Source: Cristatella mucedo (taxonomy: Eukaryota > Bryozoa > Phylactolaemata > Cristatellidae). Taken from it: a DNA stretch of 64,000 bases. Made by a program: the position numbers and the translations under genes. Under the pieces are notes generated by a model, which saw nothing but the letters and a program-made list of their open reading frames with translations, had not been told where the DNA came from and searched no databases. Numbering within the stretch: position 1 is the first letter of the stretch; every line of letters starts with the position of its first letter. Shown here piece by piece: positions 33,181 to 44,943 of this stretch. The stretch spans positions 1,065,501 to 1,129,500 of the forward strand of contig WPIO01000070.1 of the NCBI GenBank assembly GCA_009760855.2, given 5' to 3'.

Positions 33181-33602
33181 TATCTATCCACTAGGCTAAG
33201 ACCAAGCTGGTCCTGAAGCTGTACCTCGAAGGCTACCGGCCTGGCAGGCTTACGTAAACCCGTCTAAAACACGAACAACCTCGTTCTGGTATAAACCATC
33301 ATGCAGCCGCTGGCCTCGCAGCCCAGACAGTTGGCAGCTTGTGGTTTCTGGAAGCTGGGCCTGGAAGCTGGGTGTACGTGCCTGTCTGCAGACGCTTTTA
33401 CCACATAGGCTCACAACCAATGCAAAATGCAGATGCAGGCTATCGATGGAGCGTTCTACCTAATCCTGAGAGTGAAGGCAGGTAGGCTCGCTTGAAAGAA
33501 GCGGTCCGGCAGTGGCTGGCGCGAATGAGTATTCGCAGCCATTTGAGCGGGAAATGAAGCGGTCTGCAGACGGCTAGCCTTGGCTTACTCAGAGAGCTAG
33601 AG

Positions 33603-33783
<181 letters not shown>

Positions 33784-33859
33784 TGAATATTCGCAGCAAT
33801 CTGAGCGGGAAATGGGTGAATCGGCTTAGAGTGGGCGAATCAAATCTGCCGCTGCATAC

Positions 33860-33958
33860 CTTTAGCATTACGTAATTGAATCCCCTCGAAGACGTGTCGG
33901 AGAAGTTGTAGCTCGTCCCCATGTATTCACGACCGCGTTCTCTTATTGACTTTATCAC
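33860..33958 (-). CDS. Tetraspanin exon 4 (start of large loop)
   Basis: Ninety-nine bases, phase 0 at both ends, acceptor CCATTTTCAG and donor GTATGC. Encodes 33 residues of the first loop helices, ending in FNYVMLK, directly before the FECCG of exon 5. This is the place of the conserved helix that precedes CCG in tetraspanins. Confidence 0.88.
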
Positions 33959-34705
33959 CTGAAAATGGCAGATAATCGTGTGCACATCTGAGATTAGCAA
34001 TCCAATCCGCGGATTATTGAGCGAAAAGCACCAATCTCTACAAAAGTGTCTGAGCTGAGCGAAGTTCCGTGACCAGGAACGTATTTTTATAATCTGATTG
34101 CCCGGTTGGTAGATGCATCGACAGACAGTTAGTGTTGCACAGGCTCGTTCTATTCCAGGACTCAATAACATAATAACACGGCCCCTATAGGAATATTCTG
34201 CCCAACGAAACCGCTGCCAGCGATACTAATTTTCGCACCCCAAGCTCAATAATCCTATGCGAAAAATTCATTCCAAGTTTTCAGCAGCCAATCTGAACGT
34301 CAAGGTAAAGATTAGCTGCAGGTTTTTACTCTTCAGTGGAACGATGGCTGTGGAACTTTCAATCTACGCCCGATCATCCCTCAGTAGGCGCTCCACCGAT
34401 CGCTCCATCTCAAGTACAGCGAGCAAAGTATTGTCAAGACGACGCTAGTGGTGCAGAGGTTTGCACACGCGGAACTGTCCAATCCTGATCTCGATGCGAT
34501 TGATGGCTCTAAGAAAGCGCCAATTGCTGCTGCTTTTTACCGTTACCGCCGTCCGTCTGATTGCCTCGGTTGCCGAAAGTTTCTCTGGACATCGAAGGAA
34601 TCGGTCCTCTAAATATCAGCTAGTCGGCTCGATGAGATACATGTTCTCTACCCGTACAATATGGTCCTATAGCAGACGTACTCTTTGTCTAGTCACAAGG
34701 TCGCC

Positions 34706-34842
34706 GAGCTGGTTTGGTCGAGCGGTTAAGGTGCTCGCCCCGACCAAGTTCTGACTGAGGTCGTGGGCTCGAGCCCCGAGGCATATGTGAAGCGCCTGAA
34801 TAGAGATTGAGTTCTCTTGGGGCGCTATATAAATGAATTATA
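34706..34842 (+). mobile_element. SINE T1: tRNA-like head with LINE-A-type 3' stem
   Basis: The head TGGTCGAGCGGTTAAGG resembles a tRNA A box and GGGCTCGAGCCCC a B box, with a long variable arm as in tRNA-Leu or Ser. The tail is GCGCC..AGAGA..TTCTCT..GGCGC followed by TATATAAATG, the same folded stem as the LINE-A 3' end. It is too diverged and too tailed to be a working tRNA gene. Confidence 0.75.
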
Positions 34843-35079
34843 TATGGCGCACGCTCTCTGTCCACTCGTGCCTTTTCATTGTTCGCACTCGGAGAAAGCT
34901 TGTTTGAATGCACAGAATTCACGAAAAGTTGAACGAAAAGTTGCACTATCAGCTGAACATCTGCAAGGCACGTTTAATAAGCAAACAGAGTGGGTAGAAG
35001 CGCAAGCGTGAGAGCCGTGAGCACCGCCAGCATGAGCAAACCAGCTGAAGGGCTGAATTCTTTCAAAGTTGGCACCTAC

Positions 35080-35154
35080 CTCGTCTTTCTTCACAGCTGA
35101 AAATATTGCAGCCGTTATTTCCCCGGTCAGGACAACTATGAGGCAGGACACGTA
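35080..35154 (-). CDS. Tetraspanin exon 3 (TM3)
   Basis: Seventy-five bases, phase 0 at both ends, acceptor TTACGTTGCAG and donor GTAGGT. Encodes 25 residues starting YVSCLIVVLTGEITAAIF, a TM3 with the polar Glu typical of the family. The 75-base size is common for this exon in animal tetraspanin genes. Confidence 0.9.
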
Positions 35155-36594
35155 CTGCAACGTAAAATGGGCAAAGTCGGCGTTAAATGAAGAAATAGAG
35201 AAGGAGACGTGGACATGGAAACATGTTAACCAATGAACGTGCATGCTTACGATTGTCATACCCTTAAACGAGGCGTAGCTTGAATTAACTGAGATTTGTG
35301 TTAGCAATTCTGCAGTGAGACAGGAATGACAGACCAGCCCAGCGACCTGCAGCTAGAAATTTCCACATCTCGGACGATTGTAATATCTTATAAGATTTAA
35401 TGAGTTTCAGCGAAGTAGATTCTCTTATCCTCTCTAAGGCCATATTTCTGGCATTCCCACTTGAATGACAGCTGACTTCTTATTTAGATTGGACAACAAG
35501 AAGACGAGACCACACGAAAAAATAATGCGCAAACCTGATGTCACTTAGAGGTTGAAAAGCCTAGCCGCAGTCAAAAGGGGCAGAACCTCCGCCGTAGCCT
35601 CGGCACGGCATTTGCGTGTCCCATCCCAAAAAGCCTTTTACTAGATAAACAGCCGTTAAACTTTCAGACTAACGTGACTCGCAGCTACCAGCTGACCTGC
35701 AGCTGCCAGCCAGCTGCAGCTGCAGGCGGCGGCCACACCGCCACAACCACCGCCTGCAGCTGCTGCTGGCTGGCAGCCGGACGAAAGCCATTTAACGGCG
35801 GCTACTTCCGCTCGGGAAGCGCCGTCTCTGCGCTCTGCAGTGAGATGCTGAACTACAAATAAGGCATTGTGGGCGGGCCGCAGGCGGGCGGTGACCGACC
35901 TCGACTCGATAGCTTCGCGCTGGCGACAGCGAAAATCCTTGTGAATTCATTGTGAATTTTGCGTGTCGTTGCGCGTGCCTCATCTCGCACTGTGGTTGGC
36001 TCTGCCGAGGAACATCCAACCGCAATCTGTAGGACGCTGTACTACCACACCCTAATTGCCCACCATTCCACGGTCTCAAAGAAGCCAGCAGTATGGCACA
36101 TGCCAGTAAATTGTGTTAGCATTACAAGCGCATCAAAGATAAAGTAATGTGAAATTGGTAAAATTTAATGTGGTCAAGATGATATCGAGTGTTTCATAAA
36201 CGAGTCTCTTGAAGAGGTTCCACTCCATTGGTTCTTTTAATCTCAGCATTATATCGCATAATATCATTCAGCTATGAGGTAAGGTCAAGGCACGTGCCTC
36301 CTGCCGTCAGTTAAGAACCGTCTAAAAGTAAGAGATCATTTCGTAGTCACATAGCCGGACTCGCCCATGTTCAGGGTCAACCAGGCGTTGCCAGGGGGAG
36401 AACAATTTATTGGTCGCGAGCTCTTTCGCTGCCGATCGTTGACAGAAATCCTGCTTGGAATGCTAACGCCGGATGAGTCACTCTAATCCAGTTGGATATC
36501 AACCGATCGCTGGGATGACCAGGAAAGCTGTTAAGGAGGGGCATCGGGGCAGTGACTGCTTTCTGAGACTGGTCTGGGGTAGGCATTCGGCTGG
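35155..36594. other. Tetraspanin intron 2, part
   Basis: No exon seen. Contains the 28-bp-arm hairpin at 35702-35777 and otherwise unassigned DNA. Confidence 0.4.
35702..35777. repeat. 28-bp inverted repeat, near-perfect hairpin
   Basis: Arms 35702-35729 and 35750-35777 pair at 27 of 28 positions around a 20-base loop. The arms are GC-rich CAGCTGCAG-type sequence. Confidence 0.85.
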
Positions 36595-37135
36595 TATGAC
36601 AGCGAGTCTCCTTTGCTGAAAGAGCCAAGATGGCTGCCGGTTGATCGACGGATACAGAGCAAAGTTCTTACACTGGCCCACAAGGCCCGCCACGGCTTGG
36701 CTCCTCCATAGCTACCTGAACTGCTGCACCAGTTTCTGCCTCCTTGTGCTCTCAGGTCCTCTATGGACTATAAATTAGCTGTTCTATTTCTCCGCTTAAA
36801 GACCATTGGCGATAGAAGCTCTTGCTCTGCAGGTCTAAGACTGAGGAACTCACTTCCACAATTCTTACGCGACGACATCTACTCTCCTGCTGCCGACTAC
36901 GGCTCATCCTTTCCAGCGGTCCTGGGCTACTACTTCCATGCTACTCACTACCTCAACCGTTTTCCTGACTCTGCTATGCTTCCAACTTTCTCTTTGTTGC
37001 GTGAGACGAAGTCTGTTGGCTACCGAATGCGTACCGAAAGCCGCTTAAGTTGTGAGTGCGCCATACAAAACTCTCTTGCATAGCACCCACATGGTCTTTA
37101 TGGCTTTGTGGAGTCACAGACGAAGATATACAGGC
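36595..37135 (+). mobile_element. LINE-B C-terminal domain and 3' UTR
   Basis: Encodes KLAVLFLRLKTIGDRSSCS and FSLLRETKSVGYRMRTESRL, then the LINE-B 3' UTR (GTCTTTATGGCTTTGTGGAG). No (ACATT)n tail remains. Confidence 0.8.
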
Positions 37136-37671
37136 GTTTGACCAGAGTTTTGGCTGAGGATCAGTGAACGGAGAAGCATTGACGGGAGTTTTGCCTTTGC
37201 AGGCAGCTTTTCGGCCGAGTACTTGTTCGTAGCAACGGCATTCGAAAGCGTCCGAAGGCGTCTGCTCGGCTAGTACGAGTGCTCGGGCAGGACCGGCGGG
37301 GACGTCTGAAAGTGCACGACAGGCATTAGCAGACGACAATCGATTCCGTGCTAGCTAGCTTGGTGGTGCTGTGGTCACTGTGCTTTGGGCCGAATGTCTA
37401 GTCGCGACTGCCTTCACATTTCTATAGACGCTGTCTCACAGGCCGTGCGTAACGCGTACGGTCAGGCATAGGGTCAGGCATAGGTCAAGCAGGGTCAGGC
37501 CAACAGAAAAAGTAGCTTCACTTGCTCGCTGTAGGGAGGCTGCCGGCTACTAACGGTTTCTGGAACTCTCTGACACGAGCAAAGTCGGCAGGTCAGCCTT
37601 GCCGTCGTTTGAAGTCCCTTCAGAGAGCTCCGGCTAGCAACATGCAGTCCCTAAAGCGGTCTCTAGCTAAT

Positions 37672-38290
37672 AATAATAATTATTATTATTATACAATTAT
37701 TATAGCGTCCTCAGAAAACTCAATCTCTTTCTAGGCACTTTACATTTGCTGCAAAAGAAGCATGATCGAATGGTTAGTGATAGCATGCTCAATGACATGC
37801 AAACATAACATGGCTAGAGGTGACATGCACAGGGTCAGCATGCAAACATATTAGTGGCACATGCACAGTGTCAGCGCGCAGACGTACACAAAAGACGAAT
37901 CATAGGGAGCCACTAAATGCTGTGATAAATAGGTGCGTTTTAGTTTCTTTTTAAATGTGGTCAAGTCAGGAGATGTCGTGACGAGAGTCGGGAGCGAGTT
38001 CCAGGCTTTGGGAGCGTACGTACTAAAGGCACCGTCTCCAAAGAATTTGTACGAGGTATTGGTGTTCGTGCGAGTGCGAGCATAGGTACGAGGTACGAGT
38101 GTAAATGATTACATTCCGAAGAGCGGGTGGCACGACGCTTAGCCTGGTGGGGGAGTAAAACTAATAAGTAGGCTGCAGTACGCCAAAGGATGAAGAGGCC
38201 TGAAAAGTGAGTGACCTTGAAGTCGATGCGTTGCCTGATTGGGAGCCAGCGCGGGTCGGCGAGAAGTGGCGTGATGTGGCGTCTGCACAG
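37672..38290 (-). mobile_element. LINE-A variant, 3' end
   Basis: Minus strand: C-terminal-domain remnants, 3' UTR, the terminal stem near 37700-37745 and an (ATT)n/(AAT)n tail at 37672-37700. Confidence 0.75.
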
Positions 38291-38299
38291 CAGAAAACC

Positions 38300-40040
38300 C
38301 AGCCAGAAGTCAACGAGTGCCTGAGTGCTTGCGATGACGGCGCGCTCGAAATATATATCTTTATATAGCTATTTATAATAGCTCCGGCTTTTTAGACCTA
38401 ACTCAGCCAGACGGGGCGAATCAAAGAAGTAGTTTGCCACAGAATAGTAGACAGCACAAGTTTAACGCAGCACCGAAGAAATCGCGAGTGCCCAAAACCA
38501 ATGAGCACTGGCTGCAGGAAGCGGCAGAGGCAGGGTGGGCACCGAAGCGTGGGCATACGGGGCATAGGCCCCCCCCCCCGCGCTGGATCAGGGGTGCTAA
38601 CAGATGGCGCCAAAGTGGGTGTCTAATACTGGGTCGGGGCGCGTACGACCCCGGGCGCACAATATCCTAGGAACGCCTGTGGGAGGCGTCGTCGGATTCG
38701 AAAGATGGGCACGTTCATTTGTATTTTATCAAGTGACTGATATCTTATATCTGAACCTATATCTGGAAATCGTGGCATTTAATCCAGCATGAGCATCCCA
38801 GGTGTGCAGTTGCATCCGTTTTTCAACCGCCAATACCTGAGCTGGGGTTTGGAACACAATGCCCGATGACCACTGGTCACTGGAAAGTGCAGACCAAAGA
38901 ATTCCTGTATTTAGTTTCTTGCCGTCCGACTACGGCTGCGACTGAGCGGAGACTCGCTAATTCATGCACTTTGACAACAGATATGCTCAACTTTAGGCGA
39001 CATTTTTATAAAGCCTAAAAGACTAGTGCACCTAAACCCTAACCTAAGTGAAACAATAGAAAGTTCATTAAGCACTTTACATTACGAATCAGGAGTGTCC
39101 ATTTGGGGCACCTCTCTTTAACTCAGGAATCGCGTACACCCGAAGATGTTAGCGGGATATATGCTTTATATATAAACTTACTGAAAACCCAATTCCACGT
39201 TGGATGAAAACGTTAAAGTTACAAGGCTCTTGACAAAGGTGTAACGTGCTTAGTGTAGCAAACTCTTACAAATCGGAAAGGTTGACCAGGGAAGGCTCAA
39301 AAAGCTGCAAGCAAAAAGCCACCATGGAAAGTAAATGACACAATTCAGCTTCTAATCGTGATTAGTTACATGGTGGAAGTATATTTTCATCCATCCATGT
39401 CGGCCTTCACTCCATTCGATACGTACAGACGAGTAAAGGCTCGGAGGTCAAAGGACCCCCAAGGTCACACCACCCGCAAAAGTCAAAGGGCTTCCAAGTC
39501 ATTGAAAGTCGACACGCGAGCGATTGGAACCGGAAGAGCAAGACAGCAGCGACTAGCCCTAGAAGCGACCGTAGCTTTAGCAAGACAACATTAGCCGAGC
39601 TAGTTCATTAAAGCATGATGAAAATCAGCTCACGTCAACAGCCTCGTTTGGAGAGCCAGAACAGCCTTGACACCGTGCTTGCAGTGAACATCGAAGAATT
39701 GCCTACTGTGGGACTTGAAACCGCTACCGCAGGGCCATTAAGTACGAGCACCTTGCGCTTCTGCGATAGACTCGGCCGTCTTCAGTACAGTATTCAGATC
39801 TCTCAATGCGCCTTATAAATGAATTTTTTTTTATGTATAAAACTGCGTTCATGCTGTTCCTGGTAATCGAGTCCAGCTGACCAAAGCACCAGCCAGTGAT
39901 AGCACTGGCGGCGGTGGGTGAGACCATTATTCATGTACCAAAACTCTGCTCCGGCTCAGTCCTGGTAACCGAGGAGTCCAGGCAACCAAAGCAGCAAGTG
40001 AAAACGAGGCGGTGAGATCAGTAGCAGGCGTTCTTCGGAC
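38300..40040. other. Tetraspanin intron 2, unassigned part
   Basis: No exon or named repeat. A C run is at 38570-38579. Confidence 0.4.
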
Positions 40041-40159
40041 ATGAATGTCGTGCCAGACAGAGGCGAAGCCACGGGGTGGCAGGGGTGGCTGCTGTTACCC
40101 CTGGCCTAGTAGGTGGGAACCGAGTCTGACACCTGGTCGGGCAGCGAAAGTTTGGCCGC

Positions 40160-40205
40160 TGCCCCCCCCCCCCCCCCCCCCCATCCCCCCCCCCCCCCCC
40201 CCCCG
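40160..40205 (+). repeat. Poly(C) tract
   Basis: About 45 bases, nearly all C, interrupted by CAT and GT. It could form i-motif/G-quadruplex structure or be an assembly weak point. Confidence 0.9.
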
Positions 40206-40315
40206 TCCCCGGAGCTTCAACCCTGGCTTCACCTCTGGCGTCAGACCTGCTCGGACATGCATGCTGCGTCAGACACGCTCAGACATGCATGCCGCGTTGA
40301 ACATGCTTGGACATA

Positions 40316-40545
40316 ATAATAATAATAATAATAATAATTCACTTGATAAAGCGCCCTCAGAGAACTCAATCTCTCTCTAGGCGCTTTACATTTGCTGTAA
40401 AGTGAAATGCAATTGAATGGTAAGTAAAGTCATGCTTGAAAAACAAACGAGATGAATAATATGGTTAGGGGTGACATGCACAGGGTCAGCATGCAAATGT
40501 GGTTAGTGGCAGCATGCACAGTGTCAGCACGCATAAGCACAACAT
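40316..40545 (-). mobile_element. LINE-A 3' UTR and tail
   Basis: (ATT)n on the minus strand, terminal stem and 3' UTR. It ends within 70 bp of tetraspanin exon 2's donor, surrounded by degenerate ACATGC(C/T)CGG repeats. Confidence 0.8.
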
Positions 40546-40609
40546 GCCTGTCACGTCGAACATGCTCGGACATGCCTGCCGCGTCAGACATGCTCGGACT
40601 CGGACTTAC

Positions 40610-40828
40610 CACCATCAGCATGAGCTTGCTTTCTCGCAAAGCGGCCAGGAGACCGCAGGCGCCAACGACGAAGATGAACACACCGGTGCCGATGCAAATC
40701 CACGCCACGATGTCCACGACGTTCTGCCCGTCGGTGATCGTCGAACTGCTGATCGCCGCCGCCAGGTTGATCATTCCGCGATTCGCCTTGAGCCAGATTC
40801 CCACCGCCATGAAGCCGCAGCCGCTCAG
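40610..40828 (-). CDS. Tetraspanin exon 2 (TM1 end, small loop, TM2)
   Basis: Two hundred nineteen bases, phase 0 at both ends, acceptor GGTTCGTAG and donor GTAAGT. Encodes 73 residues: LSGCGFMAVGIWLK (end of TM1), a small extracellular loop, VAWICIGTGVFIFVVGACG (TM2) and LLAALRESKLMLMV, the inner loop with the ES-K pattern common to the family. Confidence 0.93.
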
Positions 40829-41138
40829 CTACGAACCGCCGCCGAAAACAGACAGAACGTCGAGCGGTGCTCTGTGCTGCTCGTGCGTGCGTGCGCCTGT
40901 GCCGCAGCCGATTCCGCTCGAGCGATGGAAGTCCGTCACAGAGTGGTCAGGCATCTCACCAAACAGAATGGAACGTACTGATAGCTTGCCGTCAGCTAAC
41001 TGCCGCGTACTATAGCGACAGTGTGACAGCATGGACGGTGAATTTGGCGGCCGCAGGCAGGGGATGATATAGGCTCTCAAGAAGAGACATTAGCAATTCA
41101 TTGTGAAATATCGCAAATAGTCGGCCAGCACGTTCAAG

Positions 41139-41139
<1 letters not shown>

Positions 41140-41175
<36 letters not shown>

Positions 41176-41240
41176 CCCCTCTCTCCCTTGCTCTCCCCCT
41201 CTCTCTCTCTCTAATCTCTCTCTTTCTCTCTCCCTCTGGC
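41140..41240. repeat. (TA)n then (CT)n microsatellite
   Basis: TA run at 41140-41171, then CT-rich sequence to 41240, in tetraspanin intron 1. Confidence 0.9.
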
Positions 41241-41249
41241 TGACAGCTC

Positions 41250-41520
41250 GCTTCACTGGCTCGTATCAACCTACCTTCCGACCTCCTTGCTCCTTAAGTG
41301 CGAACCATCCGCTTTTTAGCATCTAGTCATCTCTCCAGCCGTCGCACTAAATTGAAATCTTTTGGTGATCGAGCCTCCAGCTTGTACGCACCGATAGTGT
41401 GGAACTCGCTTCTCGCCACGGTAACATCTGGAAATTATCTTGCACCATGTACAGTAAGTCTCAGATAAACACGCTTGTGCTCCGTTGAGCTTTTCATTTG
41501 TTCAGCGATTTTATTTTTTG
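41250..41520 (+). mobile_element. LINE-C C-terminal remnant
   Basis: Translation gives [20 protein letters not shown], a LINE C-terminal pattern that differs from LINE-A and LINE-B. Confidence 0.5.
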
Positions 41521-41671
41521 TTTTTCTGTGCCTTGCGTACATACCTGTATAGGACTCAGCGAATGTTAAGGGCAAGGCCTCCTAGTAACCGGTGGCCACG
41601 AGTGTCTTCATGTTTGCTTAAGCACGTTGGCCGAAAGGCGATAGTTGTTAGCAAGCTTATCCTATCACTAT

Positions 41672-41802
41672 ACCATGCATGTCACTAATCCTCGGTTACT
41701 TATTCTCTTGCAGAGAGCTGTTAAGCACCTGGATAAAGATTACATTTATGTGAGGTGCAATACTAGCGATATGTTATCATTGCAATTATTATTACTATCC
41801 TG
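41672..41802 (+). mobile_element. LINE-A tail, decayed
   Basis: GCATGTCACTAATCC, a weakened terminal stem and an ATT-type tail. Confidence 0.5.
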
Positions 41803-41888
41803 CTGCCCAATGGCTTCGTATGCAACAGCATCGTGCGGTGGCTGCAGTTCAAAATTAAGAGCAGCATGTCAAGGTCAAGGTTGCTTAC

Positions 41889-41948
41889 CCAAAGGAAAGC
41901 ATTGACGATTATAAGTGACACCTTTGCTCGATGAGCGAAGTTCGCCAT
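41889..41948 (-). CDS. Tetraspanin exon 1 (start codon and TM1 start)
   Basis: Sixty bases from ATG 41948-41946, donor GTAAGC. Encodes MANFAHRAKVSLIIVNAFLW, a short N-terminus and the first half of TM1, which continues in exon 2. Upstream in-frame codons lack another ATG for at least 13 codons, so this start is preferred. Untranslated exons may lie further up, perhaps in the CpG-rich block at 49-52 kb. Confidence 0.87.
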
Positions 41949-42274
41949 GGCCCACACAGGTTGGCTTCCGAGAATTGTCGTCAGCAATGCTCAGGTAGCT
42001 GATTGGTCGACTAGACAAGCAGACTGTATCCCTTGATAAGAGTCTACAAAAAAAAAGTGTAAGACCACGGATTACTTTAAAGGTTTCTAGCTACTGTCAA
42101 GCTTGATAATAATTTCAGATAAACTAAGGATCTTACCAGGTCAGCCCATTGCTAGAAAGCAGTGCACTGCGAAGAGGCACTGTGAATAGCGGGATACAGG
42201 GCAGAGGATACCGGGCAGAGGATAACGGGCCGATGATATAGGGCAGAGCCAATGGTTTCAAATGGGATAAAAAA

Positions 42275-42405
42275 TACTTGCTTATTTAGCAGCCTCATTT
42301 TTGTAGCAGCAGAAGAGACTTTGCGGCTATTACCACCGCTTGCAGTTGGCAATAAATGACCGCCCACTGCGGGATTCGAACCCTCGACCTCGGCCGATAG
42401 ATCAT
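42275..42405 (-). mobile_element. SINE T2
   Basis: Minus-strand tRNA-like head with GGTTCGAATCCC-like B box, then AATGAGGCTGCTAAATAAGC tail. Confidence 0.7.
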
Positions 42406-42424
42406 GGAACCCAAATAGGAGATG

Positions 42425-42560
42425 ATTGACTTGGGAGGGAATTTGCATTGGGGATAGTAGGATGTTGCATTTTGGTTAATGGAAATTTGCTTCGTAGGTA
42501 GTGAAAAGTTGCATTGTGGGTCGTGGGAAGTTGCATTGAGGTTAGTGGGAAGTTGCATTG
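42425..42560 (-). repeat. Irregular 18-19-bp tandem repeat
   Basis: Plus-strand words GGAAGTTGCATTG/GGAAATTTGCAT recur six or seven times with variable spacing. Confidence 0.6.
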
Positions 42561-42894
42561 CGAGAGGATATCCATAAAGAGCACTATCATTATCAGATAG
42601 AGCATTTTTTTGTCGCTGGGTAGTTAGTGTTATCTCCTAGTTGCTTATGACTCGGAGGCAAAGCAGATGGCAATTATTCCTTGCAAACTTTGCTTTTTGC
42701 GACTAGGAGAGTGATTAATCTGAAACTAAACCATTTCTACTGAGAAAACTGATATATTCGCGTCGCGTCGTTCACATTCATTCAGAAAGAACAGCAAAGG
42801 AATCGAACTGGATGCATATTTAATCTTAACTCATACAAAAGGACCACAATAGATGGGTTCAGAAATTAATAGATGTTCTAGATTTGCGCTTGCA

Positions 42895-43245
42895 TAGCCA
42901 GTCGTTTGCGTGAGCGTCGAAGTTACCAGATTACGCCACTGCTCGCCGACATGCACAGGGTTCCTATCAAGCATCGTATCGACTTTAAGGTTTCGTCACT
43001 TAATTTTAGGATCCTTGTTTCTCTGACACTAGCCAAACTATCATGGCTACTCCCCAACCAGCCCAGGCATCTTACCGCCTGTTCTTCGTACTCAAATCGT
43101 TTAGCTATGCCTTGAACCAACGCCAAGTTCTTTGGAGACACTACCTTTAGTTCACATGCTCCCAAAGCCTGGAACTCACTTCAGATTGACTCACGACATC
43201 CCATCACTTGACATAGTGTAAGCAGAAGCTAAAAAACCGCTTGTT
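42895..43245 (+). mobile_element. LINE-A C-terminal fragment
   Basis: Encodes RERRSYQITPLLADMHRVPI and related C-terminal words with frame breaks. No tail: a SINE T1 begins 10 bases later. Confidence 0.7.
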
Positions 43246-43256
43246 TTTCTCTGCAG

Positions 43257-43395
43257 CCCTGGTTCGGCTCAGGGGTTAAGATGCTCGCCTTCGACGACCG
43301 AGGTCGAGAGCTCGAGCCCTGCAGCATACGTGAATCGCCTGGAGAGATTCGGTTCTCTTAGGGTTCTGTACACAGTAGTTATATATTTATTTATT
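43257..43395 (+). mobile_element. SINE T1
   Basis: tRNA-like head (TGGTTCGGCTCAGGGGTTAAG, then GAGCTCGAGCCCTG) and a degraded LINE-A-like stem ending in a TTATATATTTATTTA tail. Confidence 0.7.
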
Positions 43396-44130
43396 ATATA
43401 CTTGCTTTTTTCAGGGCACGCCCGCTATCCCCCCCCCGTATAGACCCCACACGTTTATGGCGCCACCGGCTTTCGTTCGCTCGTCAATAACCGCTCAAGA
43501 AGACGTAACTTCCGCTTTTTACGCGGAAGAAGTATGGCGGCGAAGCCACGCGCCATTCCCCTCAGCAATGCACCGGCCAAGCCACCCGGCTCCGTTTTAA
43601 AGCACTTACACCTATTTCAAAAAATAATTTACCGTTAGATGTGCACGGCCGGCATGGGGTCAATGGGTCAATCCAGCTCATCGACTCTATTCAGGTTGAT
43701 GGTCGGCTCGTGGCTACTTGGTGGACATTAGCTGCAGGTTGAACCTTATTTTGCGGATGCATTTTTCCCGTCGCCCAGTACTCGCATCTTGAACTTTAAC
43801 CATACACACTTGGGCGGTTTGAGTGCGTCGTAAGTAGGCTAGTAGGGTCGGCTGGCTTTTTTCAAGCACAGGCAGAGCTAGCTTCGTTTTCTTTTTTAAA
43901 TTTAATTGGTTAAATTTTAAATTTAATTGTGGTTTCAGGACAGCCAACCCAGACAGCGAGCAGGAAAGGGGGCACGAAGTGAAACCGCACAATTGACTTA
44001 TTGCTGTCATTTCACAGCATTTGCAGGGTCATGAAAAGAAATTTATCTCTCAAGCAGCATAGCTACTTCACACCTAGCTTAACTGCTACAGTTGTAGCCC
44101 CATGCTATCTTCTGGTTCTCTCAGCATAAA
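43396..44130. other. Intergenic, unassigned
   Basis: A plus-strand ATGGCGGCG in a good start context at 43532 opens a 33-codon frame with no donor or known motif. It could be a first exon but is unsupported. Confidence 0.35.
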
Positions 44131-44135
44131 ACACT

Positions 44136-44151
44136 AGCTCTCTCTCTCTCC

Positions 44152-44182
<31 letters not shown>

Positions 44183-44246
44183 CCTCTCTCTCTCTCGCTC
44201 TCTCTCTCTCTCTTTCTCTTTCTCCTCTCTCTCTTCTCTCTCTATA

Positions 44247-44343
<97 letters not shown>

Positions 44344-44370
44344 CCTCTCTCTCTCTCTCTCTCTCTCACG
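44136..44370. repeat. (CT)n microsatellite, about 230 bp
   Basis: CT repeat with TTT and CCC interruptions. Open frames on the opposite strand are composition artefacts. Confidence 0.95.
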
Positions 44371-44744
44371 TTTAAAGTTAGAATCTAGCGCTTTGCTCTC
44401 TGGGTCGAAGAGTGTAGAATTCACTAAAAATCTCACGAAACGATACTGTCTTTTCTCCTACTCGGCCGACAGAGGTCGCTACACTTCCGGCACCACTTAT
44501 GCTGATTTGCACGTTTTTATTCTCGTCGTTTTTCCACTGGTAACGCTGGCTGGCGTTGCCTTTCACTTTCCCTTTATTGAAAGCTACAGGCTACCGATTG
44601 CTCAAATAAAGGAGTTTAAATAAAAATAATAATGTAAATAAATTAAAAAAAAATTAAAAATAAATTTAAACAAAGACTTTTCTTACGGTCCACTAGTCTG
44701 CAACAATAGACCTCATTCCTATATCACCATGGCCAATTTCCTAC

Positions 44745-44935
44745 TTAGGGGTAACTACCCAGTACTTACTCACAAACTGGAAAGTCTAACCTTCAAAATG
44801 TGGTCGGCCAGCATATCTCCTGTAGCGTCTGCACGCGATATGAGTGTAATCACCAGAAATGAATTTTCACTCGTTGACCAGTCAGCTCCTCTTTCAAGTT
44901 TGCCTATGTTCACCTACCCTGTAGGTAACTATGCT
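44745..44935 (+). mobile_element. LINE-A interior fragment
   Basis: Encodes LESLTFKMWSASISPVASAR, matching LINE-A LERLTFKIGSASISPVESAR. Neither end present. Confidence 0.75.
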
Positions 44936-44943
44936 GCAAAACC

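Noticed and set aside
34712-34780. Possible functional tRNA gene (Leu/Ser type)
   Set aside because: The acceptor arms do not pair convincingly, the B box is altered, and it continues into a LINE-like tail also seen in other T1 copies, so it is a SINE head.
43532-43633. First exon starting ATGGCGGCGAAG
   Set aside because: No good donor follows and no second exon was found. It is a start-like word only.
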